NCBI RefSeq assembly: GCF_026626305.1
Contig: NZ_JAPNUE010000004.1
Span: 124,001-188,000, forward strand
Origin: Frigidibacter sp. RF13
Lineage (GTDB): Bacteria > Pseudomonadota > Alphaproteobacteria > Rhodobacterales > Rhodobacteraceae
DNA: 64,000 nucleotides
Direction: 5' to 3'
Of the stretch, positions 53,372 to 62,084 are shown piece after piece. The position numbers and the translations under genes are program-made. The notes beneath the pieces were generated by a model that had not been told where the DNA came from, made no database searches, and saw nothing but the letters and a program-made list of their open reading frames with translations. Each line of letters begins with the position of its first letter. Position 1 is the first letter of the stretch.

Positions 53372-54381
53372 TGATCCCGACCCCCGCCGACATCGCCCGC
53401 GCCTATGCGCTGACCCGGCAGACCACGATCAGAACCCCGCTGATCGAGGTCCCGGCATTTGCCGAGGCATCTGGCGCGGCGCGGGTGTTCGTGAAGGCGG
53501 AAAGCCTGCAGAAAGCCGGATCCTTCAAGATCCGTGGCGCGACCTGGCGCCTGGCCCAGCTAAGTGAAATCGAGCGAAAGCAGGGCGTTATCGCCTTTTC
53601 CTCGGGCAATTTCGCGCAAGGCCTTGCAGCCGCGGGCCGGGCCGCGGGCGTGCCGGTCACCATCGTGATGCCGGAGGATGCGCCAGAGGTGAAGCGCCGC
53701 GCGACCGAAGGGTTTGGCGCGCGCGTGGTCCTGTCGCACCACGGCGATCGCCCGCGCGAGGAAGTGGCCTCCGCGCTTGCCCGGCAACTGGCCGGGGAAC
53801 AGGGCCTGACGCTGCTTCACCCGTTCGACGACCCGGCTGTGGTCGCCGGACAGGCGGGGGTTGCCGTCGAGGCGCTGGAACAGATGGCAGAGGTATGCAC
53901 GGCGCCCGACCTCGTGGCGGCGCCGACGGGTGGCGGCGGGCTGATCGCGGGCATTGCGCTTGCGGTGCGCGGTGCCTGCCCCGGGGCCGACATCTGGACG
54001 GTGGAGCCGGAGGGATTTGACGGCATGGGCCGGTCGCTGACGGCGGCTGCGGTCGGCCGGGTGGCGCCGGGCGCGCGCAGCATCTGCGATGCCCTGCAGG
54101 CGACCGCGCCCGGCGCATCCCCCTTCGCCGCTGCGCAATCCGCAGGCGTAAAGGGCTGCGCTGTTGATGACGCTTCCGTCAGCAGGGCGATGATCGCAGC
54201 CTTCGAACAGGCGAAGCTGGTGCTGGAACCGTCTGGTGCCGCATCCATCGCTGCGCTTCTCGCAGGTCAGTTGCCTGCAAAGGGCAAGACAGTCCTTCTC
54301 GTCGCCTCTGGCGGCAATATCGCCTTTGAAACGTTCGTCGCGCTCACCCGCGCGGCCCCGGAAGATGGAAGAGCAAGATGA
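53371..54381 (+). CDS. PLP-dependent serine/threonine dehydratase
   Basis: 336 residues. Fold-type [16 protein letters not shown] carries the PLP lysine, SSGNFAQG binds the substrate carboxylate and [11 protein letters not shown] the phosphate. No ACT domain follows, so it is not an isoleucine-feedback type. Deaminates serine or threonine to 2-oxo acid plus ammonia. Unusually it sits between betB and betA with overlaps on both sides, so it is made with the choline pathway. Confidence 0.92.
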   Translation: MIPTPADIARAYALTRQTTIRTPLIEVPAFAEASGAARVFVKAESLQKAGSFKIRGATWRLAQLSEIERKQGVIAFSSGNFAQGLAAAGRAAGVPVTIVMPEDAPEVKRRATEGFGARVVLSHHGDRPREEVASALARQLAGEQGLTLLHPFDDPAVVAGQAGVAVEALEQMAEVCTAPDLVAAPTGGGGLIAGIALAVRGACPGADIWTVEPEGFDGMGRSLTAAAVGRVAPGARSICDALQATAPGASPFAAAQSAGVKGCAVDDASVSRAMIAAFEQAKLVLEPSGAASIAALLAGQLPAKGKTVLLVASGGNIAFETFVALTRAAPEDGRAR

Positions 54382-56027
54382 CGGCCGACTATGTGATCGT
54401 GGGGGCGGGGTCGGCAGGCTGCGCGATGGCCTACCGGCTGTCGGAAGCGGGCAAGCGCGTGATCGTCATCGAACATGGTGGCACCGATGCTGGGCCCTTC
54501 ATCCAGATGCCGGCGGCACTCTCCTATCCAATGAACATGTCGATGTACGACTGGGGTTTCCGGACCGAGCCGGAGCCGCACCTCGGCGGCCGCACGCTTG
54601 CGACGCCGCGCGGCAAGGTGGTGGGCGGGTCGTCCTCGATCAACGGCATGGTCTTCGTGCGGGGGCACGCGAAGGATTTCGACCATTGGGCCGACCAGGG
54701 CGCGCAAGGCTGGTCCTATGCCGACGTGCTGCCCTACTTCCGGCGGATGGAGACCTGGCACGGCGGCGCCCCGAATGAGTTTCGCGGGACGAACGGGCCG
54801 CTGCACGTAACGCGCGGCCCGCGGTCCAACCCGCTGTTCCATGCCTTCGTCGAGGCCGGGCAGCAGGCAGGCTACGAGGTGACGGGCGACTATAACGGCG
54901 AGAAGCAGGAAGGCTTTGGGCCAATGGAGGCGACGATCTACAAGGGCCGGCGCTGGTCGGCGGCAAACGCCTACCTGAAACCGGCGCTGAAGCGCTCCAA
55001 TTGCGAGTTGATCCGCGCCTTCGCCCGCAAGGTGGTGATCGAGAATGGCCGCGCCGTCGGTGTCGAGGTCGAACGCGGCGGGCAGGTCGAGGTGATCCGC
55101 GCGGGCGTCGAGGTCATTCTCGCCGCTTCCTCGATCAACACGCCGAAACTCCTGATGCTGTCGGGCATCGGCGGTGCCGCGCATCTCAAAGAGCACGGAA
55201 TCGATGTGGTCGCCGACCGGCCGGGTGTCGGGGCGAATCTGCAGGATCACCTTGAAATCTATATGCAATTCGCCTCGAAACAGCCGATCACGCTCTACAA
55301 ATACTGGAACCTCTGGGGCAAGGCGGTGATCGGGGCGCAGTGGCTCTTCACCGGCAAGGGGCTTGGCGCCTCGAACCAGTTCGAAAGCTGCGCCTTCATC
55401 CGGTCGGACAAGGGTGTCGATTATCCCGACATCCAGTATCACTTCCTGCCAATCGCCGTGCGCTATGACGGCAAGGTTGCGGCGGAGGGTCATGGTTTCC
55501 AGGCCCATGTCGGCCCGATGCGGTCGAAATCGCGTGGAGCGGTGACGCTGAAGTCTGCTGATCCGCGCGAAAGCCCGCGCATCTTCTTCAACTACATGTC
55601 GCATCCCGATGATTGGGCCGATTTCCGCAAATGCGTGCGGTTGACGCGCGAGATCTTCGGGCAGGCGGCGTTCGAGCCCTTCGTGAAACACGAAATTCAG
55701 CCGGGCGCAAAATACCAGTCGGATGAAGAGATAGACAGCTTCATCCGTGAACACGCCGAAAGCGCATACCACCCCTGCGGCACCGCCCGCATGGGCCGGC
55801 GTGACGACCCGATGGCGGTTGTCGACGCCGAATGCCGGGTGATCGGGGTCGAAGGCCTGCGGGTTGCCGACAGTTCGATCTTCCCGCGCGTGACGAACGG
55901 TAACCTGAACGCCCCATCGATCATGACGGGCGAAAAGGCTGCCGACCATATTCTTGGCAAGGGCATGCTGGCGCCCGCCAATTCCGCGCCCTGGCTGAAC
56001 GGGCGCTGGGCCTCTGCCCAGAGGTAG
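54378..56027 (+). CDS. betA: Choline dehydrogenase
   Basis: 549 residues. GMC oxidoreductase: [20 protein letters not shown] binds [24 protein letters not shown] and [19 protein letters not shown] are signature stretches. Oxidises choline to betaine aldehyde at the membrane. ATGA overlap with the dehydratase; last gene of the bet operon. Confidence 0.96.
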   Translation: MTADYVIVGAGSAGCAMAYRLSEAGKRVIVIEHGGTDAGPFIQMPAALSYPMNMSMYDWGFRTEPEPHLGGRTLATPRGKVVGGSSSINGMVFVRGHAKDFDHWADQGAQGWSYADVLPYFRRMETWHGGAPNEFRGTNGPLHVTRGPRSNPLFHAFVEAGQQAGYEVTGDYNGEKQEGFGPMEATIYKGRRWSAANAYLKPALKRSNCELIRAFARKVVIENGRAVGVEVERGGQVEVIRAGVEVILAASSINTPKLLMLSGIGGAAHLKEHGIDVVADRPGVGANLQDHLEIYMQFASKQPITLYKYWNLWGKAVIGAQWLFTGKGLGASNQFESCAFIRSDKGVDYPDIQYHFLPIAVRYDGKVAAEGHGFQAHVGPMRSKSRGAVTLKSADPRESPRIFFNYMSHPDDWADFRKCVRLTREIFGQAAFEPFVKHEIQPGAKYQSDEEIDSFIREHAESAYHPCGTARMGRRDDPMAVVDAECRVIGVEGLRVADSSIFPRVTNGNLNAPSIMTGEKAADHILGKGMLAPANSAPWLNGRWASAQR

Positions 56028-56077
56028 CGCGGGGGCTGGTCCCTGAGGATATTTGTGCCTCATTGAAGTGCCATATA

Positions 56078-56123
56078 TCATCTTGGCGCAAATACCTCGG
56101 GGGTCCGGGGGCAGAGCCCCCGG
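56078..56123 (-). repeat. REP-like element, tail type A (inverted)
   Basis: Stem CCGGGGGC-AGA-GCCCCCGG (56105-56123); on the minus strand it is followed by CCCCCGAGGTATTTGCGCC and AAGATGA. Same design as 24419-24466. A related ATATTTGTGCCTCATTGAAG stretch lies at 56049-56068. Confidence 0.7.
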
Positions 56124-56143
56124 CCTGCATTATGGAGCGCAAC

Positions 56144-56677
56144 ATGGACGAGCGCGTACGTGAGTTGGCGGCAAAGTTGCTTAGCGCAGGCTATGACGAT
56201 CTGCCGGAGCGCGAACAGCGGGTCCTGAGGCGCATCGCGGCGCGTGCCGCAATCTCGCGCAACATCAATGAGACCTTCCGCAGCGATCTGACGCTCGGCC
56301 AGCGCGTCGCCGACAGGGTGGCGGCCTTCGGCGGTTCCTGGACCTTCATCTTCCTCTTCGCCGCGCTGATCCTTGGCTGGGTCGCCTCGAACGTCTGGCT
56401 GATGACGGCACCTGCCGACCCCTATCCGTTCGTGTTTCTCAACCTGATCCTGTCGATGATCGCCGCCATCCAGGCGCCGGTTATCATGATGAGCCAGAAT
56501 CGTCAGGCCGCCAAGGACCGCGAGGTGGCGGGGCACGATTACGAGGTCAACCTGAAGGCCGAGTTGGAAATCCTGAGCCTGCATGAAAAGCTCGACGACA
56601 TGCGCCAGCGCCAGCTAGAGGAGCACTTCCGGCGGCTTGAAACCCGGCTTGACGCGCTCAGAGAGATCCGGGGATAA
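56144..56677 (+). CDS. DUF1003 membrane protein
   Basis: 177 residues. Two membrane segments (GGSWTFIFLFAALILGWVAS and PFVFLNLILSMIAAIQAPVI), then MMSQNRQAAKDREVAGHDYE and a C-terminal coiled-coil-like region. The ATG at 56144 has GGAG upstream; an in-frame ATG at 56132 is possible. Function unknown. Its stop overlaps the 3' end of the pabC gene by 20 bp (convergent). Confidence 0.85.
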   Translation: MDERVRELAAKLLSAGYDDLPEREQRVLRRIAARAAISRNINETFRSDLTLGQRVADRVAAFGGSWTFIFLFAALILGWVASNVWLMTAPADPYPFVFLNLILSMIAAIQAPVIMMSQNRQAAKDREVAGHDYEVNLKAELEILSLHEKLDDMRQRQLEEHFRRLETRLDALREIRG

Positions 56678-57278
56678 GCCCGCGCAGCGAATTGCCGACC
56701 CAGAGCCGCGCGCTCTTCAGCATGTCTGGCGTCAGCGCCGCCTCTCGCGCCTGACCCGAGGCCAAAAGTTCCGCGCGCAACACGCCCGGAAGGCAGCCGG
56801 AAGCGAGAGGCGGGGTCACCAGACCGTCACCGAGATCGGCGAAGAGGTTGGTGATCGTGCCTTCCGCCAGCTCGCCCCGACGGTTCAGAAAGAGATATTC
56901 ATCCACGCCCTCGGGCAGGGCTGCGCGGGCTTGGTCATAGAGCGCGCGGTCTGTGGTCTTGTGACCCCGTGCCGGGTGTCGTTCGTCAATCGGCTCGGCA
57001 TGGATCGCGATCCGCCACTTGCTCGCAGCGGGCGGCAGCGGGGCAGCGGTCAAGTCTGCATCCCCGTTGCGGCCGATGGTCAGTCGGACGCGCTGCGGCG
57101 AGGGACCGCTGACGGTGGCGAGCGCATGGTCAACCTCGTCCGTTTTCCAGGAAAAGCCGAGAGCCATGGCCGAAGCGCGGGCGCGGGCCAGATGCGCTTC
57201 CAGCCGGACTAAGGCTGCACCGTCCCAGCGGAAGGTCTCTATCAGCCTCAGCGCAGGATCGCGAAGCGTGCCTTCCAC
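56658..57278 (-). CDS. pabC: Aminotransferase class IV (aminodeoxychorismate lyase-like)
   Basis: 206 residues. Compact class-IV PLP enzyme: VRLTIGRNGDADL, KTTDRALYDQARAAL (the PLP lysine region) and FLNRRGELAEGTITNLF. Adjacent to and overlapping pabB by 31 bases supports the p-aminobenzoate role: it converts 4-amino-4-deoxychorismate to PABA and pyruvate. Start is at 57278 or a little downstream. Confidence 0.85.
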   Translation of the reverse strand: MEGTLRDPALRLIETFRWDGAALVRLEAHLARARASAMALGFSWKTDEVDHALATVSGPSPQRVRLTIGRNGDADLTAAPLPPAASKWRIAIHAEPIDERHPARGHKTTDRALYDQARAALPEGVDEYLFLNRRGELAEGTITNLFADLGDGLVTPPLASGCLPGVLRAELLASGQAREAALTPDMLKSARLWVGNSLRGLIPGSL

Positions 57279-58372
57279 AAAGCCTCCTCATATTCGCTGG
57301 CGGCGGTTGAATCCGCCACGATCCCGCCGCCGACCCCGAACCGTGCCCGGTCACCGTCGAGCATAAGCGTCCGGATCGATACATTGAAGCTTGAAGACCC
57401 ATCCGGCGCGATCCAGCCTATAGAGCCGCAATAGATGCCGCGCGGGCCGGCCTCTAGTTCGTGTATGATCTCCATCGCCCGGATCTTCGGCGCGCCGGTG
57501 ATCGAGCCACAGGGGAAAAGCGCGCGGAAGATTGCACTGGGGGTCGTTCCGGGCAGCAATTCGCCGGTGACATGGCTGACCATTTGATGAACGGTCGCAT
57601 AGCTTTCGATGGCGAATAGCTGCGGCACCTTTACGCTGCCCGCACGGCAGACGCGGGAGATATCGTTGCGCAAAAGATCAACGATCATAAGGTTTTCCGC
57701 GCGATTCTTGATACTCGCCTGCAAGTCCATCCTGAGCGCGGCATCATGGGCGGGGTTCGAGGCGCGCGGCGCGGTGCCCTTCATCGGCCGGGTCTCGATT
57801 CGGCCATCTGCGCCGGTCGCGAAGAAGAGTTCGGGCGAGCGCGACAGGATTGGCGGCACGCACTCCATTTCGAGGAAGGCACCATGGGCGACCGGCTGAC
57901 GGGCCCGCAGCGCGCCGTAAAGCCCCGCGGGCGTGCCCGACCAGCGCGCCTCGACTGCCATCGTCAGGTTGGCCTGATAGATGTCGCCCGCCGCGATATA
58001 GTCGAGGATGCGGTGCAAGGCCTCCGCATGTTCCGGCGCGGTCCACATGGGCTGCAGGGTGTCTAGATTCGCCGTGGGCGCCTCCTGCGCCGAACGTGCC
58101 AGGAAGGGCGCGGGATCGCCGGGGCGCTCATAAAGGCCGAACTGCAGAAGCGGCAGGCGGCGGCTCTCGGGCATCAGGGGCGCGAGGCGGGGTTCAAGCG
58201 CATAGCCAAGCTCATAAGAGGCAAATCCTGCCGCCCAGAGCCCGTTACGCTGGGCGCGGTCAAGCGCGGTGAGTGCCGCGTCAACCTCGCTCGGGGCATC
58301 GGCCCGGATCAGGGCCGTCGCGCCGTCGAAGAGCGCGGCCTCTCCCCCCGGTCCGTTTTCGACAAAGATCAT
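57248..58372 (-). CDS. pabB: Aminodeoxychorismate synthase component I
   Basis: 374 residues from the ATG at 58370-58372 (MIFVENGPGG); an in-frame ATG at 58415-58417 is possible. Chorismate-binding motifs: ETRPMKGTAPRA, KNRAENLMIVDLLRNDISRV, FPCGSITGAPKIRAMEII and a C-terminal FGVGGGIVADSTAASEYEEA. Makes aminodeoxychorismate from chorismate with ammonia supplied by PabA or directly; no pabA is in the window. Confidence 0.92.
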   Translation of the reverse strand: MIFVENGPGGEAALFDGATALIRADAPSEVDAALTALDRAQRNGLWAAGFASYELGYALEPRLAPLMPESRRLPLLQFGLYERPGDPAPFLARSAQEAPTANLDTLQPMWTAPEHAEALHRILDYIAAGDIYQANLTMAVEARWSGTPAGLYGALRARQPVAHGAFLEMECVPPILSRSPELFFATGADGRIETRPMKGTAPRASNPAHDAALRMDLQASIKNRAENLMIVDLLRNDISRVCRAGSVKVPQLFAIESYATVHQMVSHVTGELLPGTTPSAIFRALFPCGSITGAPKIRAMEIIHELEAGPRGIYCGSIGWIAPDGSSSFNVSIRTLMLDGDRARFGVGGGIVADSTAASEYEEALWKARFAILR

Positions 58373-58558
58373 TGGCCGCCTGCTTCCGTCGCCCAGTCGT
58401 GGAATCGCGCGCACCATGGTCGCAACACGGGCGTTGCGCAAGAAGCCGACCGGCGGAACTTGCGCCGATTGCGTCACCCCTGTCGCCGGTTTGACCAGGC
58501 TCAAGGCGCGGCGGTCCGGAAAGGGCTAGAATCGGGTCGGACAGCAAGAGGAAGACAG

Positions 58559-58798
58559 ATGTCGCACACACCGCACGAGCTTGCCGAGGAATTTCCGCAA
58601 GATGCCGAGAAGATCCACCGCCTGAAAACCAGCGATGCCCATTTCGCGCGGCTCTCGGACGAATATCACGAGGTCAATCGCCAGGTTCACCGGGCAGAGA
58701 CAAATGTCGAGCCGATGGAAGAACTCGCCGAGGTCGACCTGCGCAAGCGGCGCAGCCATCTGAAGGACGAAATCGCGCGGCGTCTCGCCTCGGCCTGA
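58559..58798 (+). CDS. YdcH-like DUF465 protein
   Basis: 79 residues. AEKIHRLKTSDAHFARLSDE then HEVNRQVHRAE and LRKRRSHLKDEIARRL follow the family pattern, predicted as a helical hairpin. GAGGAAG precedes the ATG. Function unknown. Divergent from pabB; its stop is 3 bases from the end of the convergent pccR-like gene. Confidence 0.88.
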   Translation: MSHTPHELAEEFPQDAEKIHRLKTSDAHFARLSDEYHEVNRQVHRAETNVEPMEELAEVDLRKRRSHLKDEIARRLASA

Positions 58799-58801
58799 TC
58801 G

Positions 58802-60196
58802 TTACGAAACGTCATAGGGCAGCAGCCCGCGCCGGTCGGGATCGATCTTCAGCTTGCGTTCCAGGGGTGGCACTGAGCGCTGGTGGCAGTTCTGCCGTTC
58901 GCAGATGCGGCAGGAGATGCCGATCGGTTCGTAGGCTCGGGCGTTCGTCAGGTCGAGGTCGTCGGCATAGACGAGGCCCTTGGCGTGGCTGACTTCGCAG
59001 CCAAGCGCAATCGCATAGCGGCGGACGGGGGCGTTGAACGAACCGCCCGGCTTTGACACGTCGCGGGCGAGGCACAGATAGCGCACGCCGTCGGGAGTTT
59101 CTGCCAGCTGGCGGATGAAGCGGCCCGGCGTTTCGAAGGCGCGGTAGACGTTCCACAAGGGGCAGGCGCCGCCGAAACGGGCGAACTGCAGGCGCGTGGC
59201 CGAATGGCGTTTGGTAATCGTGCCCGCCTGATCGACGCGGACGAAGAAGAAAGGGATACCCTTGAGCCCCGGGCGCTGCAGGGTGGAAAGCCGGTGCGCT
59301 ACCTGCTCGATCGAGGCGCCGAACCGGTCGGCCAGCCGTTCGAGATCATGACGCACCTCCTGCGCCGCCGCATGAAAGGCGCGGTAGGGCATCAGGGCGG
59401 CCCCGGCGAAGTAGTTCGCAAGCCCGATCTTGGCGATAGCGCGGGCGGTGTCGGACTGAAAGCGCGCGAGGTCGAGCGTCGCTTCCAGAAGTTCGTTCTG
59501 GGTGACGAGTGCGAGTTGGTGCAGGATCTGGAACCGTTGCGTGGGCGGCGCGGTGCGGCTGGAAATGGTCAGATCGCCACCATCACGGGCGCGGATTTCG
59601 GCGGCATCGGCAATGGTGATCCGAAGCCCCTTTTCGCGCAGAAGGCTGCTCGCGCGCGACACCACATCCTGAACCTTGCCATCGGGGGCGGCGAACCGTT
59701 CGGCCGCGCGGTCGACCGCGTCGATGTAATTGTCGCAGTAATGGAAGAAATCGCGCACCTCTTCCCAGGGTGAGGAGCGCGGGCCGGCATCATCGCGCCC
59801 GAGCGCCTCGTCGAGCGAGGCAAGCCGTTCGTGGCTTTGCCGGTAGGCCCGGTGCAGCTCCAGAAAAGCGCGGGCGAAGGCCGGGGCGTTCGAGGCGGCG
59901 AGCCGCAGGTCTGCGAGCGGCGGCATCGTGTCGGCGAAGACTGGATCGGCCAGCGCCTCCTTCATGTCCGATACGATGCGTTCCGCGTCGCCGGTCGCAA
60001 GCTCCGTCACGTCCATGCCGAAGTCGGCCGCAAGCGCCAGCACGACCGACGCAGAGAGCGGTCGGTGGTTGTTCTCCATCTGGTTCAAATAGGGCAGCGA
60101 CACGCCGAGCTTCTCGGCGAAGGCCTTTTGCGTCAGGCCCATCCGCGCGCGCGTCTCGCGCAACTTTACGCCTGCATAGAGCTTCTGTGTGGCCAT
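58802..60196 (-). CDS. pccR: ScfR/PccR-type short-chain acyl-CoA regulator
   Basis: 464 residues. N-terminal XRE helix-turn-helix (GLTQKAFAEKLGVSLPYLNQ, residues about 20-39), a long middle domain and a C-terminal Cys-containing region (GISCRICERQNCHQRSVPPL). In Rhodobacter the PccR member activates propionyl-CoA carboxylase genes. The pccB gene is 2 kb away and TTTGCAA-type sites occur before both genes, matching autoregulation and activation. Confidence 0.9.
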   Translation of the reverse strand: MATQKLYAGVKLRETRARMGLTQKAFAEKLGVSLPYLNQMENNHRPLSASVVLALAADFGMDVTELATGDAERIVSDMKEALADPVFADTMPPLADLRLAASNAPAFARAFLELHRAYRQSHERLASLDEALGRDDAGPRSSPWEEVRDFFHYCDNYIDAVDRAAERFAAPDGKVQDVVSRASSLLREKGLRITIADAAEIRARDGGDLTISSRTAPPTQRFQILHQLALVTQNELLEATLDLARFQSDTARAIAKIGLANYFAGAALMPYRAFHAAAQEVRHDLERLADRFGASIEQVAHRLSTLQRPGLKGIPFFFVRVDQAGTITKRHSATRLQFARFGGACPLWNVYRAFETPGRFIRQLAETPDGVRYLCLARDVSKPGGSFNAPVRRYAIALGCEVSHAKGLVYADDLDLTNARAYEPIGISCRICERQNCHQRSVPPLERKLKIDPDRRGLLPYDVS

Positions 60197-60204
60197 GGCG
60201 CCCT

Positions 60205-60240
60205 CGCTTTGCTAACTGCAACAGTAGAATTTGCAAAGCG
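60205..60240. promoter_or_regulatory. Candidate PccR site upstream of its own gene
   Basis: CGCTTTGC (60205-60212) and GCAAAGCG (60233-60240) are perfect inverted arms; the right arm overlaps TTTGCAAA (60230-60237). The interval holds TAACTGC-AACA, a string also found upstream of pccB. The dyad begins 9 bp before the start codon. Confidence 0.65.
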
Positions 60241-60257
60241 ACGCCGCAAGCCGGGCG

Positions 60258-60283
60258 CCAATTTTCTTCGCGAAGAAAGTTGG
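60258..60283. repeat. 26-bp near-palindrome
   Basis: Centre TTCTTCGCGAAGAA, outer arms CCAA/TTGG, one T-G mismatch. Lies 20 bp past the stop of the MFS gene (minus strand) and 62 bp before the pccR start. Same class as the twin palindromes at 17153-17201. Confidence 0.75.
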
Positions 60284-60303
60284 ATCGGCCCAGATCAGCG
60301 CCG

Positions 60304-61515
60304 TCAGCGCCGGACGCGGCGTGCCCGGCGGATGACCAGAAGGATGGCAAGGATCGACAGCGCCGAACTGGCCGCCATCACCTCCAAGAGCATCGCATGG
60401 CCTGTGGTCTCGTTCAGAAGATGCCCGGTGATCGCCGCCAGAAGCGCGCCGCCACCGATCATCAGGGCGCCGCCGAGACCGGAGGCGGAGCCCGCCAGAT
60501 GCGGCCGCACCGACAGCATGCCGGCATTGGCATTGGGCAGCGTCATGCCGTTGCCCATCGCCATGAGGCCGGTGAAGGGGAAGAAGAGCATCGGATGGGG
60601 CGGAAAGGCGCGCGCCAGAAGCGCCCCGACGATCAAGGTACCGGTGGCGAGCAACGTGCCCGCGAGGATCATCCGGTCGATGCCATAGCGCCGCGAGAAG
60701 CGCCCGGCGATGAAATTGCCAAGCGCATAGCCGATGGCGGGGGCGGCGAAATAATAGCCGATCGCGGCGGGCGTGAGGCCGAAGACCTTTTCGCCCACGA
60801 AGGGCGCGCCGCCGAGATAGGCGAAGAAGGCGCCCGAGGCGAGGCTTGCAACCGCCGCATAGCCCCAGAAGCGCGGCGAGGCGAGAAGCGCGGGGTAGTC
60901 GCGGAACTGCGCGGCGAAGCCCCGGCCCGAAGGCTGGGCAGTCTCGCCGAGGTCAAGCCAGACAAGGAGGGTGGTCAGGATACCCGCCGCGATCAGCAGC
61001 ACGAAGCTCGCCTGCCAGCCGAAGCTTTCGTCAAGCGCGCCGCCAAGTGCCGGGCCGATCATCGGCACGACGGACATGGCCATGGTGACATAGCCGATCA
61101 TCGAGGCGGCTTCCTCGGTCGGGACCATGTCACGGATCACGGCACGCGACAGCGCCATGCCGGTCGCGACCACCGCCTGCACGATCCGCGCGGCAAGAAA
61201 CCAATGCACGTTGGGTGCGAAAAGCCCCACAAGCGTCGCGGCGATGAAGAGAAGAAGCGCTGCGAGGATCACCGGCCGCCGCCCGAACCGGTCGGACAGG
61301 GGGCCGACAATCACCTGCAGGGCGGCGCTGCCGGCGAGGTAGAGCGGCACCGCCAGCTGGATCGTCGCGTAATCGACCCCGAACCAGCGCGCCATGCCAG
61401 GCAGCGATGGCAGGAAGATGTTCATGGCGAGCGTCGAAAGACCGGCGAGTATCACCAGAGTGACGGTGTGCGGCGCGGTCTTGCGATCCAGGAAGCGAAG
61501 GGGAGGGCGGCTCAT
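60304..61515 (-). CDS. Bcr/CflA-type multidrug MFS exporter
   Basis: 403 residues, twelve membrane segments. The Bcr/CflA opening TVTLVILAGLSTLAMNIFLP and DYATIQLAVPLYLAGSAALQ, with motif A GPLSDRFGRRPVIL, are clear. Likely drug or metabolite efflux. Neighbouring genes give no hint to the substrate. Confidence 0.9.
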   Translation of the reverse strand: MSRPPLRFLDRKTAPHTVTLVILAGLSTLAMNIFLPSLPGMARWFGVDYATIQLAVPLYLAGSAALQVIVGPLSDRFGRRPVILAALLLFIAATLVGLFAPNVHWFLAARIVQAVVATGMALSRAVIRDMVPTEEAASMIGYVTMAMSVVPMIGPALGGALDESFGWQASFVLLIAAGILTTLLVWLDLGETAQPSGRGFAAQFRDYPALLASPRFWGYAAVASLASGAFFAYLGGAPFVGEKVFGLTPAAIGYYFAAPAIGYALGNFIAGRFSRRYGIDRMILAGTLLATGTLIVGALLARAFPPHPMLFFPFTGLMAMGNGMTLPNANAGMLSVRPHLAGSASGLGGALMIGGGALLAAITGHLLNETTGHAMLLEVMAASSALSILAILLVIRRARRVRR

Positions 61516-61555
61516 TGTCCCGTGCTACGGGCCGCGGCCGGAATTGTCCATGTCC

Positions 61556-61909
61556 TCACCCCCGCCCCTGAAAAACGAACCAGGCGCCAAGCGCGATGAA
61601 GGCGAAGCCGACGCCCTGCTGCCAGCCGATCCGTTCGCCGAGATAGGCCCAGGAAAAGACGGCGAAGACCGAGAGCGTGATCACCTCCTGGATGGTCTTC
61701 AGCTGCGCGGCGCTGAAATGGCCGTGGCCATAGCGGTTCGCGGGCACTTGCAGCACATATTCGAAAAGCGCGATCCCCCAGCTTGCGAGGATCACAAGGT
61801 AAAGGGGGGCCGCCTTGAACTTCAGATGCCCGTACCAGGCAAAGGTCATGAAGATATTCGAGGCAAGAAGAAGGCCGATGGTCAGGACTGGAACGGGGAG
61901 CGAAGGCAT
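61556..61909 (-). CDS. DUF486 small membrane protein
   Basis: 117 residues with four membrane segments (VPVLTIGLLLASNIFMTFAW, LVILASWGIALFEYVLQV, VITLSVFAVFSWAYLG, GVGFAFIALGAWFVF). Matches the DUF486/DMT-like family of unknown function. Start is MPSLPV; an earlier in-frame ATG at 61936 is possible. Divergent from pccB. Confidence 0.83.
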   Translation of the reverse strand: MPSLPVPVLTIGLLLASNIFMTFAWYGHLKFKAAPLYLVILASWGIALFEYVLQVPANRYGHGHFSAAQLKTIQEVITLSVFAVFSWAYLGERIGWQQGVGFAFIALGAWFVFQGRG

Positions 61910-61974
61910 GATGAACTCGCGCTGCTGGCCGATCATCGGAACCACGACGTTTGGGCTTTAGCAAGTGGCTTGAG

Positions 61975-62058
61975 TTTGCAATTTGCAGCCTCGTAACTGC
62001 CAACAATTTGCAAATTTACCAGAGTCCGCTTTGCGCCGCCGGTGCGCGGCCCTATAGA
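61975..62058 (+). promoter_or_regulatory. pccB promoter with PccR-type sites
   Basis: TTTGCAATTTGCAG (61975-61988) and the palindrome AATTTGCAAATT (62005-62016), separated by TAACTGCCAACA. A promoter follows: TTGCGC (62031-62036), 16 bases, TATAGA (62053-62058). The second site ends just before the -35, typical for an activator. Confidence 0.7.
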
Positions 62059-62084
62059 GGATCAATCGCGCGAGGGAGGCGGAG

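Noticed and set aside
54267-56081. Leftward open frame of about 600 codons opposite betA
   Set aside because: betA has complete GMC signatures on the other strand; this is its shadow.
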